Below, one piece after another: positions 53,821-61,697 of a DNA stretch of 64,000 nucleotides (position 1 is its first letter; each line of letters begins with the position of its first letter). The notes under the pieces were generated by a model that did not search any database, was not told the origin of the DNA, and saw nothing but the letters and a program-made list of their open reading frames with translations. Origin of the DNA: Pacificitalea manganoxidans (GTDB lineage: Bacteria; Pseudomonadota; Alphaproteobacteria; Rhodobacterales; Rhodobacteraceae). Position numbers and translations under genes: made by a program. The stretch is taken from the NCBI RefSeq assembly GCF_002504165.1, contig NZ_CP021404.1, forward strand, positions 1,364,001 through 1,428,000, given 5' to 3'.

Positions 53821-55109
53821 CAGTTGAACCCCATCTTGGAGGGAAGCCAGTTCACAAGGCCGGGGCTGAACGAAATGACGATCAACACCACCATGAGCGC
53901 CAGAATATAGGGCCACGCTTCGTCGAGGATGTCTTTGACCTTTACGTTGGCGACGGCGGCTACGGTAAACAAAACGAGCCCAACAGGCGGTGTCACCAGT
54001 CCGATCATGATGTTCAGGACTAGAATGACACCCAGATGAACGGGGTCGATGCCAATCATTGCCGCGATCGGCAGCAAAATTGGGACGGAGATGACAAGGA
54101 CCGCAGCACCTTCAATAAACATCCCCAGCACCAGCACGGTGGCGTTTATCAAAAGGATAATGACCCAAGGATCGACCGATAGCCCGACAATGCCGGAGAT
54201 GATTTCATTGGGAATGCGCTGTTGCACCAACACCCAGCCGAACGGCGCGGCAGCTGCCATGATAAACATCACCTGAACGGTTTGCTTACAGGACACCCAC
54301 AGGATCTGCGGGATCTGGCGCAGCGACAGTTCGCGATAAAACAGGGTGCCAATCAGAAACGCATATGCAGCGGCCAGCACAGCGGTCTCCGTTGCGGTGG
54401 CGAGGCCAAGCAGCAGGCCGCCAAGCACAAGCACGGGCATGGCCAAGGCAGGCAGCGCATTTGCGATGATCCGCACGCTTTCGCGTAACCCAAGGTGGCG
54501 TTCGAATTTCGGCAGCCCTTTACGTTTTGCGGCAAGAGCGATTGCGATCATCAGGCCACCCGCCATCAGAAGGCCGGGCATCAAGCCCGCGATGAACAGC
54601 GCGCCGACCGACACATTGGCGAGGCTGGCATAGATCAGGAAAGGGATGCTCGGCGGGATAATCGGACCGATTGTGCTGGAGACGGCGGTGATCGCGGCGG
54701 CGTATTTGGCGCTATAGCCGGCGTCCTTCATCGCCTTCACTTCGATCAGGCCAAGCCCGGCCGCATCAGCGACTGCGGAGCCCGACATCCCCGAAAACAG
54801 GGTGCTTGAAATGACGTTCACATGTGCCAGCCCGCCCCGCACCCGCCCGACAAAGACCTGTGCCAGATCGAAAATTCGGGTCGTCATGCCGCCGAGGTTC
54901 ATGATGTTGCCGGCGATGATGAAGAACGGAATGGCAAGCAGGGTAAATGTCGTGGTGCCGGAGTAGAACCGCTGGATAAAGATCGGAAGCAGATCAGGGC
55001 CGACGGTCACCCACATCGTGCCCGCTGCAACCAGTGAAATAGCGATGCCGATGGGCATCCCCCCGACCAAGAAGCCGATAAGGGACAGCACCAGTAAGAA
55101 AGCAGTCAT
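53820..55109 (-). CDS. TRAP transporter large permease DctM (system 2)
   Basis: A 429-residue DctM of normal length, about 11-12 helices. Typical segments are LVGGMPIGIAISLVAAGTMW, AIPFFIIAGNIMNLGGMTTRI, SGMSGSAVADAAGLGLIEVKAM, SSTIGPIIPPSIPFLIYA and GMFIEGAAVLVISVPILLPI. Sequence differs clearly from DctM1, so the two systems are not a recent duplication and probably take different solutes. Confidence 0.93.
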   Translation of the reverse strand: MTAFLLVLSLIGFLVGGMPIGIAISLVAAGTMWVTVGPDLLPIFIQRFYSGTTTFTLLAIPFFIIAGNIMNLGGMTTRIFDLAQVFVGRVRGGLAHVNVISSTLFSGMSGSAVADAAGLGLIEVKAMKDAGYSAKYAAAITAVSSTIGPIIPPSIPFLIYASLANVSVGALFIAGLMPGLLMAGGLMIAIALAAKRKGLPKFERHLGLRESVRIIANALPALAMPVLVLGGLLLGLATATETAVLAAAYAFLIGTLFYRELSLRQIPQILWVSCKQTVQVMFIMAAAAPFGWVLVQQRIPNEIISGIVGLSVDPWVIILLINATVLVLGMFIEGAAVLVISVPILLPIAAMIGIDPVHLGVILVLNIMIGLVTPPVGLVLFTVAAVANVKVKDILDEAWPYILALMVVLIVISFSPGLVNWLPSKMGFN

Positions 55110-55133
55110 AGAAAGTAACCTTGTTGGACGTCA

Positions 55134-55157
55134 GGCGACCCACCTACGCGGGCCGCC
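55134..55157 (-). other. Intercistronic stem-loop between dctP2 and dctM2
   Basis: GGCGACCC (55134-55141) pairs with GGGCCGCC (55150-55157) on the minus strand with one G-U pair and an 8-nt loop, 20 bp after the dctP2 stop. No T-run follows. It parallels the hairpin after dctP1 and may serve the same differential-expression role. Confidence 0.5.
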
Positions 55158-55177
55158 CTAAAGTCATGGCAGAATTC

Positions 55178-56194
55178 TCAGGCAGTGCGCCCGTCTTCTA
55201 CGAAGGTCATCCATTTTTCCCATGTCTCGTTGCCGATACGCTCGCGCAGGATGTCATAGGAGGGCCCCATGAGTTCCCGGAACGGGGCGGTGTCGGGTTT
55301 CGTGACGATGAGACCTGCGGCCTCCAGCTTTGAAATCGTCTCGGCCTCGCTCGTCAGCAGGTTGGCCTGACATTCTTCGCCGGTCCGAAGCCCCTCCTCG
55401 GAGATGACTTGTTGGAACTCCGGGGACAGTTTGCTCCACGAGTTGGGATTCATGAGCATCATGCTCGCGGTGTAGATGTGGTTCGTCGTCGCCGCGAACT
55501 TCTGCACCTCATAGAACTTGTTCGCGTAGCTGACGGCGAGGGGGTTGTCTTGCCCGTCGACCACATTGCTGGCGAGGGCGAGATATAGTTCGTTGAACGC
55601 GATGGTCTGCGTCGTCGCACCCAATGCTTCGAGTGCCGACTTGATCGAAACTTCGGGCGGGACGCGCAGGTTCAGCCCGGCAATGTCGTCGGGCGTGTGG
55701 ATTTCCCGCACGCTGTTGGTCAATGCCCGGAAGCCAAACACATAGTTGGCCACCCAGTGAAACTGGTTCCGCGCCAGCAACTCGCGCAGCCATGCATTGG
55801 CCGTGTCGCCCAGCACGCGATGGGCGTGGGCGTAATCGTCAAACTGATAGGGGATCTGAATGACGTTGGTTTCAGGGGCCTGCGTCTCGATCACCGGCGG
55901 GTTGGTGAGGTTGATGTCGACTGCGCCCATTTGCGTTTGCCGGGCCACGTCATGTGTCGTGCCCAGCTCGTTTTGCGGAAATACGTCGATCATCAGCTCG
56001 CCATTCGTGCGTTCTGCGACGCTGGCGGCGAAATCCTCGGCTGACTGATAGATCGGGTGGTCCGGGCCAACCCCATGAGCAAGCTTCAGGCGCGTCGCCG
56101 CGCGTGCCTTGCCGGGGATAATGACCGCCGTTGCAAGAACGGCCGACCCTGCCGTTCCTAGAAAATCTCGCCGTCTCAGATTGAATTTAGGCAT
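55178..56194 (-). CDS. TRAP substrate-binding protein DctP (system 2)
   Basis: A 338-residue solute receptor with a Tat-type signal: RRRDFLGTAG at residues 7-16 and a cleavage region near ARAAT (about 30-34). It is thus exported folded. Body features are KLAHGVGPDHPIYQSAEDFA, QNELGTTHDVARQTQMGAVDI, and AGLNLRVPPEVSIKSALEALGATTQTIAFNELYLALASNVVDGQDNPL with the carboxylate-binding Arg in LRVPP. It is 59 bp downstream of the HbpS-like gene in the same unit. Confidence 0.92.
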   Translation of the reverse strand: MPKFNLRRRDFLGTAGSAVLATAVIIPGKARAATRLKLAHGVGPDHPIYQSAEDFAASVAERTNGELMIDVFPQNELGTTHDVARQTQMGAVDINLTNPPVIETQAPETNVIQIPYQFDDYAHAHRVLGDTANAWLRELLARNQFHWVANYVFGFRALTNSVREIHTPDDIAGLNLRVPPEVSIKSALEALGATTQTIAFNELYLALASNVVDGQDNPLAVSYANKFYEVQKFAATTNHIYTASMMLMNPNSWSKLSPEFQQVISEEGLRTGEECQANLLTSEAETISKLEAAGLIVTKPDTAPFRELMGPSYDILRERIGNETWEKWMTFVEDGRTA

Positions 56195-56253
56195 GGTTTC
56201 CTCCTCCTACCATTCCAAATTTCGTCAAGCTGCGCGAACCTGCAGCCTGCCTG

Positions 56254-56709
56254 CTAAACCTCGTTGCGGGGGGCCTCCTCAAACAGACCCATAGACCGCA
56301 GCGCCTCCTCCCCGAGGGCGCGATCGCCATCCCAATGGGCTCCGCTGACGCCAATGGCGCCGATGATCTGTCCGTTAAAATACGCCAGCTGTCCGCCCCC
56401 GACCGTGATCAGGCGCGGGATTGCACCGGGAACGCCGTCGCGAATGGGCGCATCCGTTGCCACTGTTTCCTGCCAGCCATGTGTCGGGATGCGGGAAACC
56501 GCAGATGTATAGGCTTTGTCGATCGCCACGTTGATGCTGAGCAGCGCGGCGGTGTCGGACCGCCCGAACGCCACCAGATGCCCGGATGGGTCGACCACAG
56601 CGACCGAGACATCCTTGCCTGCGCGGGTCGCCGCATCCAAGGCCGCCGCGACAAGCCCGCGCGCCGTGTCATAGGATATGATATGCTGCGGGGTAGGCTT
56701 GACCGTCAT
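56254..56709 (-). CDS. HbpS/GlcG-like protein (DUF336)
   Basis: A 151-residue DUF336 protein. The family pattern is clear: ARGLVAAALDAATRAGKDVSVAVVDPSGHLVAFGRSD, INVAIDKAYTSA, and GGQLAYFNGQIIGAIGVSGAHWDGDRALGEEAL. HbpS-type proteins bind heme; GlcG types accompany glycolate or aromatic catabolism genes with unclear role. ATG 56709 (MTVKPTPQ) is the likely start. It is the first gene of the TRAP2 unit, directly after its operator. Confidence 0.88.
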   Translation of the reverse strand: MTVKPTPQHIISYDTARGLVAAALDAATRAGKDVSVAVVDPSGHLVAFGRSDTAALLSINVAIDKAYTSAVSRIPTHGWQETVATDAPIRDGVPGAIPRLITVGGGQLAYFNGQIIGAIGVSGAHWDGDRALGEEALRSMGLFEEAPRNEV

Positions 56710-56780
56710 CTTATGCCTCGGAGTTTTGAGCGAATTGGGTAAGATCGAACTCGTGTCCAATGTTCGGCAGCGCGCGCAGT

Positions 56781-56833
56781 GTTGCGTGTGACGCCATGTG
56801 TTGCACATTGCGCAACTAACGGGGTGTTGTCAA
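56781..56833 (-). promoter_or_regulatory. HbpS-TRAP2 promoter with two tandem operators
   Basis: Minus-strand -35 TTGACA (56828-56833), 17-bp spacer, poor -10 CAATGT (56805-56810). Operators: 56800-56816 (perfect GTTGC-N7-GCAAC) and 56781-56797 (GTTGC-N7-GCCAT, one arm degenerate), two bases apart. The layout matches the other two island promoters: -35, 11 bp, operator over the -10 position, second operator after it. Confidence 0.75.
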
Positions 56834-56935
56834 CCTTTTTGAGCAGGCCACGGGTAATTCTGCCGCGAAAAACGGGTATCGCAGGGCCATGCTGGACTGA
56901 GTTGAACAGGCGTAAAGGGGCAGCGCCCCATGCGC

Positions 56936-56952
56936 GTTGCATCGCTTGCAAC
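56936..56952. promoter_or_regulatory. Solitary palindromic box at the island edge
   Basis: A fourth-site copy with perfect GTTGC-N7-GCAAC (N7 ATCGCTT), 120 bp upstream of the paired operators. It has no tandem partner and no clear promoter on either side. It may be an auxiliary operator for looping or a remnant. Confidence 0.6.
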
Positions 56953-57045
56953 ACGCTTGAAGCGGAACGCGCGTCCCGCACGATTAATCGCTAGATTGGG
57001 TATAACAGGCGGGCGCAGGCGCGCCGCCGATGCTCAGGGCTTGCG

Positions 57046-57069
57046 GTCGGGACAGGGGGCTGTCCCGAC
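57046..57069 (-). terminator. Hairpin after purF
   Basis: GTCGGGACAG (57046-57055) pairs perfectly with CTGTCCCGAC (57060-57069), with a GGGG tetraloop, 15 bp past the purF stop on the minus strand. The U-tract is missing, but the 10-bp stem is strong. It likely ends or stabilises the purF transcript. Confidence 0.6.
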
Positions 57070-57084
57070 GCGGACCGCGTGCGG

Positions 57085-58554
57085 TTACTCCGCTGCGGTC
57101 TTCACCTGAAAGCCGCGCTCGATCATGTCGGACGGGGCGACGGGGTATTCGCCGGAGAAGCACGCGTCGCAATATTGCGGCTCGGCGTTGTTGCGGCCTT
57201 CGGCCTCGCCCACTGCGCGGTAGAGCCCGTCGAGCGAGATGAACCGCAGGCTGTCCACGGCGAGGTGCTGGCGCATCTCTTCCTCGGACATGTGACTGGC
57301 GAGCAGCTTCTCGCGTTCCGGCGTGTCGACTCCGTAGAAGCACGGCCATGCGGTCGGCGGGGAGGCGATGCGGAAATGCACTTCCTTGGCGCCGGCATCG
57401 AGGATCATTTCCTTGATCTTGCGGCTGGTGGTGCCACGCACGACGCTGTCATCGACCAAGATCACGCGTTTGCCCGCGATCAAGGCGCGGTTCACGTTCA
57501 GCTTCAGCCGCACACCCATGTTGCGGATCTGCTCGGTCGGCTCGATGAAGGTCCGGCCCATATACTGGTTGCGGATGATCCCCATCGCATAAGGAATGCC
57601 GCTTTCCTGGCTGAAGCCGATGGCCGCGGGCGTGCCGCTGTCGGGGACGGGGCAGACCAGATCGGCATCGACCGGGGCCTCCCGCGCCAGTTCCACACCG
57701 ATCTGGCGGCGGGTTTCATAGACGGAGCGCCCGCCCTGAACCGAATCGGGACGCGAGAAATAGACGTGCTCGAAGATGCAGAACCGCGGCTTGCGCGCGT
57801 TGAACGGGCGGTGCGAGGTGACGCCCGCCTCGGTGATGACGACCATTTCGCCGGGCTCGATCTCGCGCACGAACTCCGCGCCGATGATGTCGAGCGCGCA
57901 GGTCTCGGAGGACAGCGCCCAGCCATCGGCGACCTTGCCCAGAACCAGCGGGCGCACGCCCAGCGGATCGCGCACGCCAATCAGCTTGGTCCGGGTCATG
58001 GCGACCACGGAAAACGCGCCTTCGACCCGGCGCAGCGCATCTTTCATCCGTTCGGGGATGTCGCGCTGCAACGACCGCGCCATCAGGTGGATGATGCATT
58101 CGCTGTCCGAGGAGGACTGAAAGATCGAGCCACGTTCGATCAGTTCGCGGCGCAGCGCGGCGGCATTGGTGATGTTGCCGTTATGGGCGATGGCCGCACC
58201 GCCCATGGAGAATTCGCCAAAGAACGGCTGCACGTCACGCAGCTGCGTGTTGCCCTTTGACCCGGCCGTGGAATAGCGCACATGGCCGATCCCGATTTCG
58301 CCCGGCAGGGTATCCATTACCGATTGGTTGGTGAAGTTGTCGCGCACATAGCCGAAGCGGCGTGCGGAATTGAAACCGTGATCGGGGGCGTAGGTGACGA
58401 TGCCACCGGCCTCCTGACCGCGATGCTGAAGGGCATGCAGCCCGAGGGCCACGAAGTTGGCGGCGTCAGTGACGCCAACCACGCCGAAAACGCCGCATTC
58501 CTCCTTCAGCTTGTCGTCGTCGAAGGGGTGCGCGGGGGGCATATGTGGGGGCAC
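57085..58554 (-). CDS. purF: Amidophosphoribosyltransferase
   Basis: A 489-residue first enzyme of purine synthesis. A 19-residue propeptide precedes the catalytic Cys20 of the Ntn glutaminase domain (EECGVFGVVG). The phosphoribosyltransferase domain has the PRPP loop RVILVDDSVVRGTTSRKI near residue 365. An alternative ATG lies four codons in. Its promoter is visible upstream. Confidence 0.96.
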   Translation of the reverse strand: MPPHMPPAHPFDDDKLKEECGVFGVVGVTDAANFVALGLHALQHRGQEAGGIVTYAPDHGFNSARRFGYVRDNFTNQSVMDTLPGEIGIGHVRYSTAGSKGNTQLRDVQPFFGEFSMGGAAIAHNGNITNAAALRRELIERGSIFQSSSDSECIIHLMARSLQRDIPERMKDALRRVEGAFSVVAMTRTKLIGVRDPLGVRPLVLGKVADGWALSSETCALDIIGAEFVREIEPGEMVVITEAGVTSHRPFNARKPRFCIFEHVYFSRPDSVQGGRSVYETRRQIGVELAREAPVDADLVCPVPDSGTPAAIGFSQESGIPYAMGIIRNQYMGRTFIEPTEQIRNMGVRLKLNVNRALIAGKRVILVDDSVVRGTTSRKIKEMILDAGAKEVHFRIASPPTAWPCFYGVDTPEREKLLASHMSEEEMRQHLAVDSLRFISLDGLYRAVGEAEGRNNAEPQYCDACFSGEYPVAPSDMIERGFQVKTAAE

Positions 58555-58592
58555 GATGGCGGGCTCCGAATCCAGCTCAGGGCGGCAGGGTC

Positions 58593-58621
58593 GCTATACT
58601 GTGTGACGGGGGGGCTGTCAT
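58593..58621 (-). promoter_or_regulatory. purF promoter
   Basis: Minus-strand -35 ATGACA (58616-58621), exactly 17 bp, then -10 TATAGC (58593-58598). It lies 39 bp upstream of the purF ATG. No purine-operator-like palindrome is obvious. Confidence 0.6.
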
Positions 58622-58792
58622 CCCTTTGTCACGCATCCGTGTTGGATCGGCCACAGGCAAGGCGGGCGCAGGCGGGGCAGTGGGTGTCTTTGCGCCGCCG
58701 ATCACGGCTGCATTATCTATGCAGCACAGGGCATTGACGCCGCCCGCGCCGCGCCGCAGGCTCCGCGCCGTGCCGATCCGCAGGAGTTCGTG

Positions 58793-60091
58793 ATGACCAG
58801 CCCCGACGACATGTCCGACCGCGCCAATGCGGCGCAATCGGCCCCGGAGGTCCCCGACGCGGCGCCTGCGCCGGGGCGCGCCGATCCGATGGTGACGCGG
58901 TTTACCGGCAATTTCACCCAGCAGGCGGCGCTGCCGCAGTCCGCGCTTGATGCCGCAACGACGGTTCTGGGGCATGGACGGTTGCACCGCTATAACCTGC
59001 TGCCCGGCGAGGTGGGCGAGGTCGCAGCGCTGGAGGAGGAATTCGCAGCCTTCACCGGCGCGCGCTATTGTCTGGCCGTCGCGTCGGGGGGGTATGCCTT
59101 GGGCGCGGCGCTGCGCGCGGTGGAGGTGCAGCCGGGCGACCGGGTGCTGACCAATGCCTTTACGCTGGCGCCGGTGCCGGGGGCCATCGCCGCAATCGGC
59201 GCGGTGCCGGTCTATGTGGAGGTGACCGAGGATTTGGTGATCGATCTCGATCATCTGGCGGCGATGCTCGACGCCGAGGCAGGCCGCGCGCAGGGCGCAA
59301 AGGTGCTGCTACTGAGCCATATGCGCGGCCATATCTGCGACATGGACCGGCTGATGCGCCTGTGCGACGACGCGATGGTCACGGTGATCGAGGATTGCGC
59401 CCACACGATGGGCGCGGCGTGGCGTGGGGTGGCGTCGGGGCGGCACGGGGCGATGGGCTGCTATTCGACCCAGACCTACAAGCATATCAACAGCGGCGAG
59501 GGCGGGCTGCTGGTCAGCGACGACCCTGAACTGATGGCGCGGGCTGTGATCGGATCGGGGAGCTATATGCTCTATGACCGCCACCGGGCCGCACCGCCGC
59601 CGGAAGTCTATGAGAAAATCCGATACGACGTGCCAAATGTGTCGGGGCGGATGGATGCCCTGCGCGCCGCGATTTTGCGGCCGCAACTGGCCGAACTGCC
59701 CGACGCCTGCGAAGGCTGGATCGCCCGGCACGCCGTGATTGCCGGGGCGCTGCGCGACAGCGGCTTGGCCCATGTGCCGCGCCGCAATCCCCATGCCCGT
59801 GAAATCGGCTCGTCCATTCAGTTCCTGCCCCATGCCGCTGCGCCGGAGCAGATCCGCGAGCTGCTGTGCGCCTGTGCCGCGCGGGGGGTGGAGCTAAAAT
59901 GGTTCGGGGCGGAGGAGCCGCAGGGCTACACCTCGCGCTATGACAGTTGGCGCTACGCCCCGGTGCCCCCGCTGCCGCGCACCGATGCGGTGCTGGCGCG
60001 GCTCTGTGACATGCGTATTCCCCTGTCATTCGACCTTGATGCCTGCGCGCTGATCGCCGCCATTCTTGTCGAAGAGCTGTCGCGCCTTTAA
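58793..60091 (+). CDS. DegT/DnrJ/EryC1-type aminotransferase
   Basis: A 432-residue PLP enzyme of the sugar aminotransferase family. The PLP Asp and following His lie in VIEDCAHTMGA and the Schiff-base Lys in QTYKHINSGEGG near residue 229. The core opens with GRLHRYNLLPGEVGEVAALEEEFAAFTGARYCLAVASGGYAL. The first ~40 residues are a disordered-looking leader. I used ATG 58793 (AGGAG six bases upstream) rather than the adjacent GTG. No nucleotide-sugar or glycan genes surround it, so the substrate is unknown. It is divergent from purF. Confidence 0.88.
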   Translation: MTSPDDMSDRANAAQSAPEVPDAAPAPGRADPMVTRFTGNFTQQAALPQSALDAATTVLGHGRLHRYNLLPGEVGEVAALEEEFAAFTGARYCLAVASGGYALGAALRAVEVQPGDRVLTNAFTLAPVPGAIAAIGAVPVYVEVTEDLVIDLDHLAAMLDAEAGRAQGAKVLLLSHMRGHICDMDRLMRLCDDAMVTVIEDCAHTMGAAWRGVASGRHGAMGCYSTQTYKHINSGEGGLLVSDDPELMARAVIGSGSYMLYDRHRAAPPPEVYEKIRYDVPNVSGRMDALRAAILRPQLAELPDACEGWIARHAVIAGALRDSGLAHVPRRNPHAREIGSSIQFLPHAAAPEQIRELLCACAARGVELKWFGAEEPQGYTSRYDSWRYAPVPPLPRTDAVLARLCDMRIPLSFDLDACALIAAILVEELSRL

Positions 60092-60290
60092 CCTGCCGGT
60101 CCGACGGATTGCGCCGAAAGCCTATATAACACTGGGTTTTCGGCGCGTCTAAGCGACCTTCCGCCGAGGCCGCGAAACCGGTCTTGGAACCAGCATCCTC
60201 CCGGCGTGTTGCCCTTACCTAAGCCGGGCGGCGACGCTGCCCGAGCGGGGCCGGGTAGTCCGGTCTCATCAAAGTTGAGGAGCAAAACAA

Positions 60291-60953
60291 ATGCTGAAAC
60301 GTAAAGCACTCGTCCTGACGACCGCCGCTGCCGCGATCGCCGCCGGTCCCGCACTCGCTGCTATGGAAGCGACCGCAACCACCGACCTGAACGTCCGCTC
60401 CGGCCCCGGCCCGCAATATGATGTGGTCGGCCTGATCGACGCCGATGCTGCCGCTTCGGTCGATGGCTGCCTCGAAGCCGCGAACTGGTGCAAAGTGAGC
60501 TATAACGGCACCACCGGCTGGGCCTATGGCGCCTACCTGACCGCGCCGCTGGGCGGTGAGCCCGTCGCGCTTCAGTCCTCGCCGCAGGAACTGGAAGTCA
60601 CGACCATCACCTATGAGGAAGACAACTCGGATGGCACCTCCGCTGCTGCCGTCGGCACCATGGGTGCCGTTGTCGGCTCGCTGATCGGTGGCCCCGCCGC
60701 CATCGCCGCCGGTGCCGTTCTGGGTGCCGCGACCGGTGTCGCCGTCGACCCGAACGAAGACACGGTGACTTATGTCACTGAAAACCCCGTGGATCCGATC
60801 TATCTCGACGGCGAAGTCGTGGTCGGTGCCGGTATCCCGCAGGAGATCGAGCTTTATGATGTGCCGACCGCGGAGTATTCCTATCTCAACGTGAACGGTC
60901 AGACCGTGCTCGTGGAGCCGTCCGAGCGTCAAATCGTCTACGTCGTGCGCTAA
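60291..60953 (+). CDS. Exported SH3/DUF1236 protein
   Basis: A 220-residue exported protein. A signal peptide (about 1-24, ending ALA) is followed by a bacterial SH3 domain (about 28-88; ATTDLNVRSGPGPQYDVVGLIDADAAASVDGCLEAANWCKVSYNGTTGWAYG), a Gly/Ala-rich glycine-zipper-like hydrophobic stretch (about 115-145), and a C-terminal DUF1236 region (PVDPIYLDGEVVVGAGIP). It is probably in the periplasm or outer membrane. A TATATAAC -10-like stretch at 60123-60130 is upstream, but no good -35 pairs with it. Codon use is cleaner than its neighbours, suggesting good expression. Confidence 0.85.
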   Translation: MLKRKALVLTTAAAAIAAGPALAAMEATATTDLNVRSGPGPQYDVVGLIDADAAASVDGCLEAANWCKVSYNGTTGWAYGAYLTAPLGGEPVALQSSPQELEVTTITYEEDNSDGTSAAAVGTMGAVVGSLIGGPAAIAAGAVLGAATGVAVDPNEDTVTYVTENPVDPIYLDGEVVVGAGIPQEIELYDVPTAEYSYLNVNGQTVLVEPSERQIVYVVR

Positions 60954-60997
60954 TGCGCTGACGACAGAGTTCCGGTCCTTGGTGTCCGGAGTCTCCG

Positions 60998-61028
60998 GGG
61001 CGGTCCGCGTTAAGCGGGCCGCCCTTTT
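60998..61028 (+). terminator. Terminator after the DUF1236 gene
   Basis: GGGCGGTCCGC (60998-61008) pairs with GCGGGCCGCCC (61014-61024) over 11 bp with one G-U pair and a GTTAA loop, then TTTT (61025-61028). It is a good intrinsic terminator, only 20 bp before the next start codon. Confidence 0.88.
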
Positions 61029-61047
61029 GCGTGAAGGGGAGCAACGC

Positions 61048-61551
61048 ATGAGCCTAGGGAAGATGACAACGCTGGCCGGGCTGGGGCTGGTTTGGGAGAG
61101 CGCGGCATTTGCGCAGGACCTGATTTTCGACCCCGCGCCGGTGGAGGCATGTCTGGCCGAAGGTGCATCCGATCCGCGCCAATGCATCGGCCTTGCCGCC
61201 GCGGCCTGTATGGAGGCGATACCGGGCGGCACCACCACTGTCGGGATGGGGGGCTGCGCGGATCGTGAACTGAGCTATTGGGATGCGCGGCTGAACCGGG
61301 CCTATGGCGCGCTGCGCCCGCATATGGCGCAGATGGATACCGGAAACGCAATTCCGGGCCGGGATCTGCCAAGCGCTGAGATCGCCCTGCGCGACATGCA
61401 GCGGGCATGGATCGGGTTTCGTGATGCGCGCTGCGCCTATGACGCCGCGCAATATGGCGGAGGCACCGGCGCCAACCCGGCCTTCCTGACCTGCATGATG
61501 CAGGAAACCGGTGAGCAGGCTTTGGCGCTGGAGGCCGATCTGGTGCGATAG
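61048..61551 (+). CDS. LprI-type (DUF1311) exported protein
   Basis: A 167-residue protein with a signal peptide (about 1-22, ending AFA) and an LprI/DUF1311 domain: CADRELSYWDARLNRAYGALR, LRDMQRAWIGFRDARCAYDAAQYGGGTG and a closing C-M-M-Q-E-T-G-E-Q-A. Several Cys residues likely form disulfides in the periplasm. Family members include lysozyme inhibitors. ATG 61048 follows GAAGGGGA. It must be expressed past the terminator at 60998-61028 from its own or read-through transcript. Confidence 0.85.
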   Translation: MSLGKMTTLAGLGLVWESAAFAQDLIFDPAPVEACLAEGASDPRQCIGLAAAACMEAIPGGTTTVGMGGCADRELSYWDARLNRAYGALRPHMAQMDTGNAIPGRDLPSAEIALRDMQRAWIGFRDARCAYDAAQYGGGTGANPAFLTCMMQETGEQALALEADLVR

Positions 61552-61697
61552 GCGTTGCTCGGCACCATATTGCCGGGGCGCTGGCGCAGCACCGCGCGCA
61601 GGCGGCGGGCGGGCTGAAATTCCGCACCGCGCGCCTAAATGGAGTGGGGCAGGGACGGGGCCACCGCCGTGCTCCGCCCCCTCGAAAGGAGACCGCC

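Larger units (their letters stand above)
56710..57084. other. Intergenic region between the island and purF
   Basis: A 375-bp stretch. It holds the HbpS-unit promoter and operators (56781-56833), the solitary box (56936-56952) and the purF-end hairpin (57046-57069). I see no gene in it and no direct repeat matching the other island edge. Confidence 0.6.
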
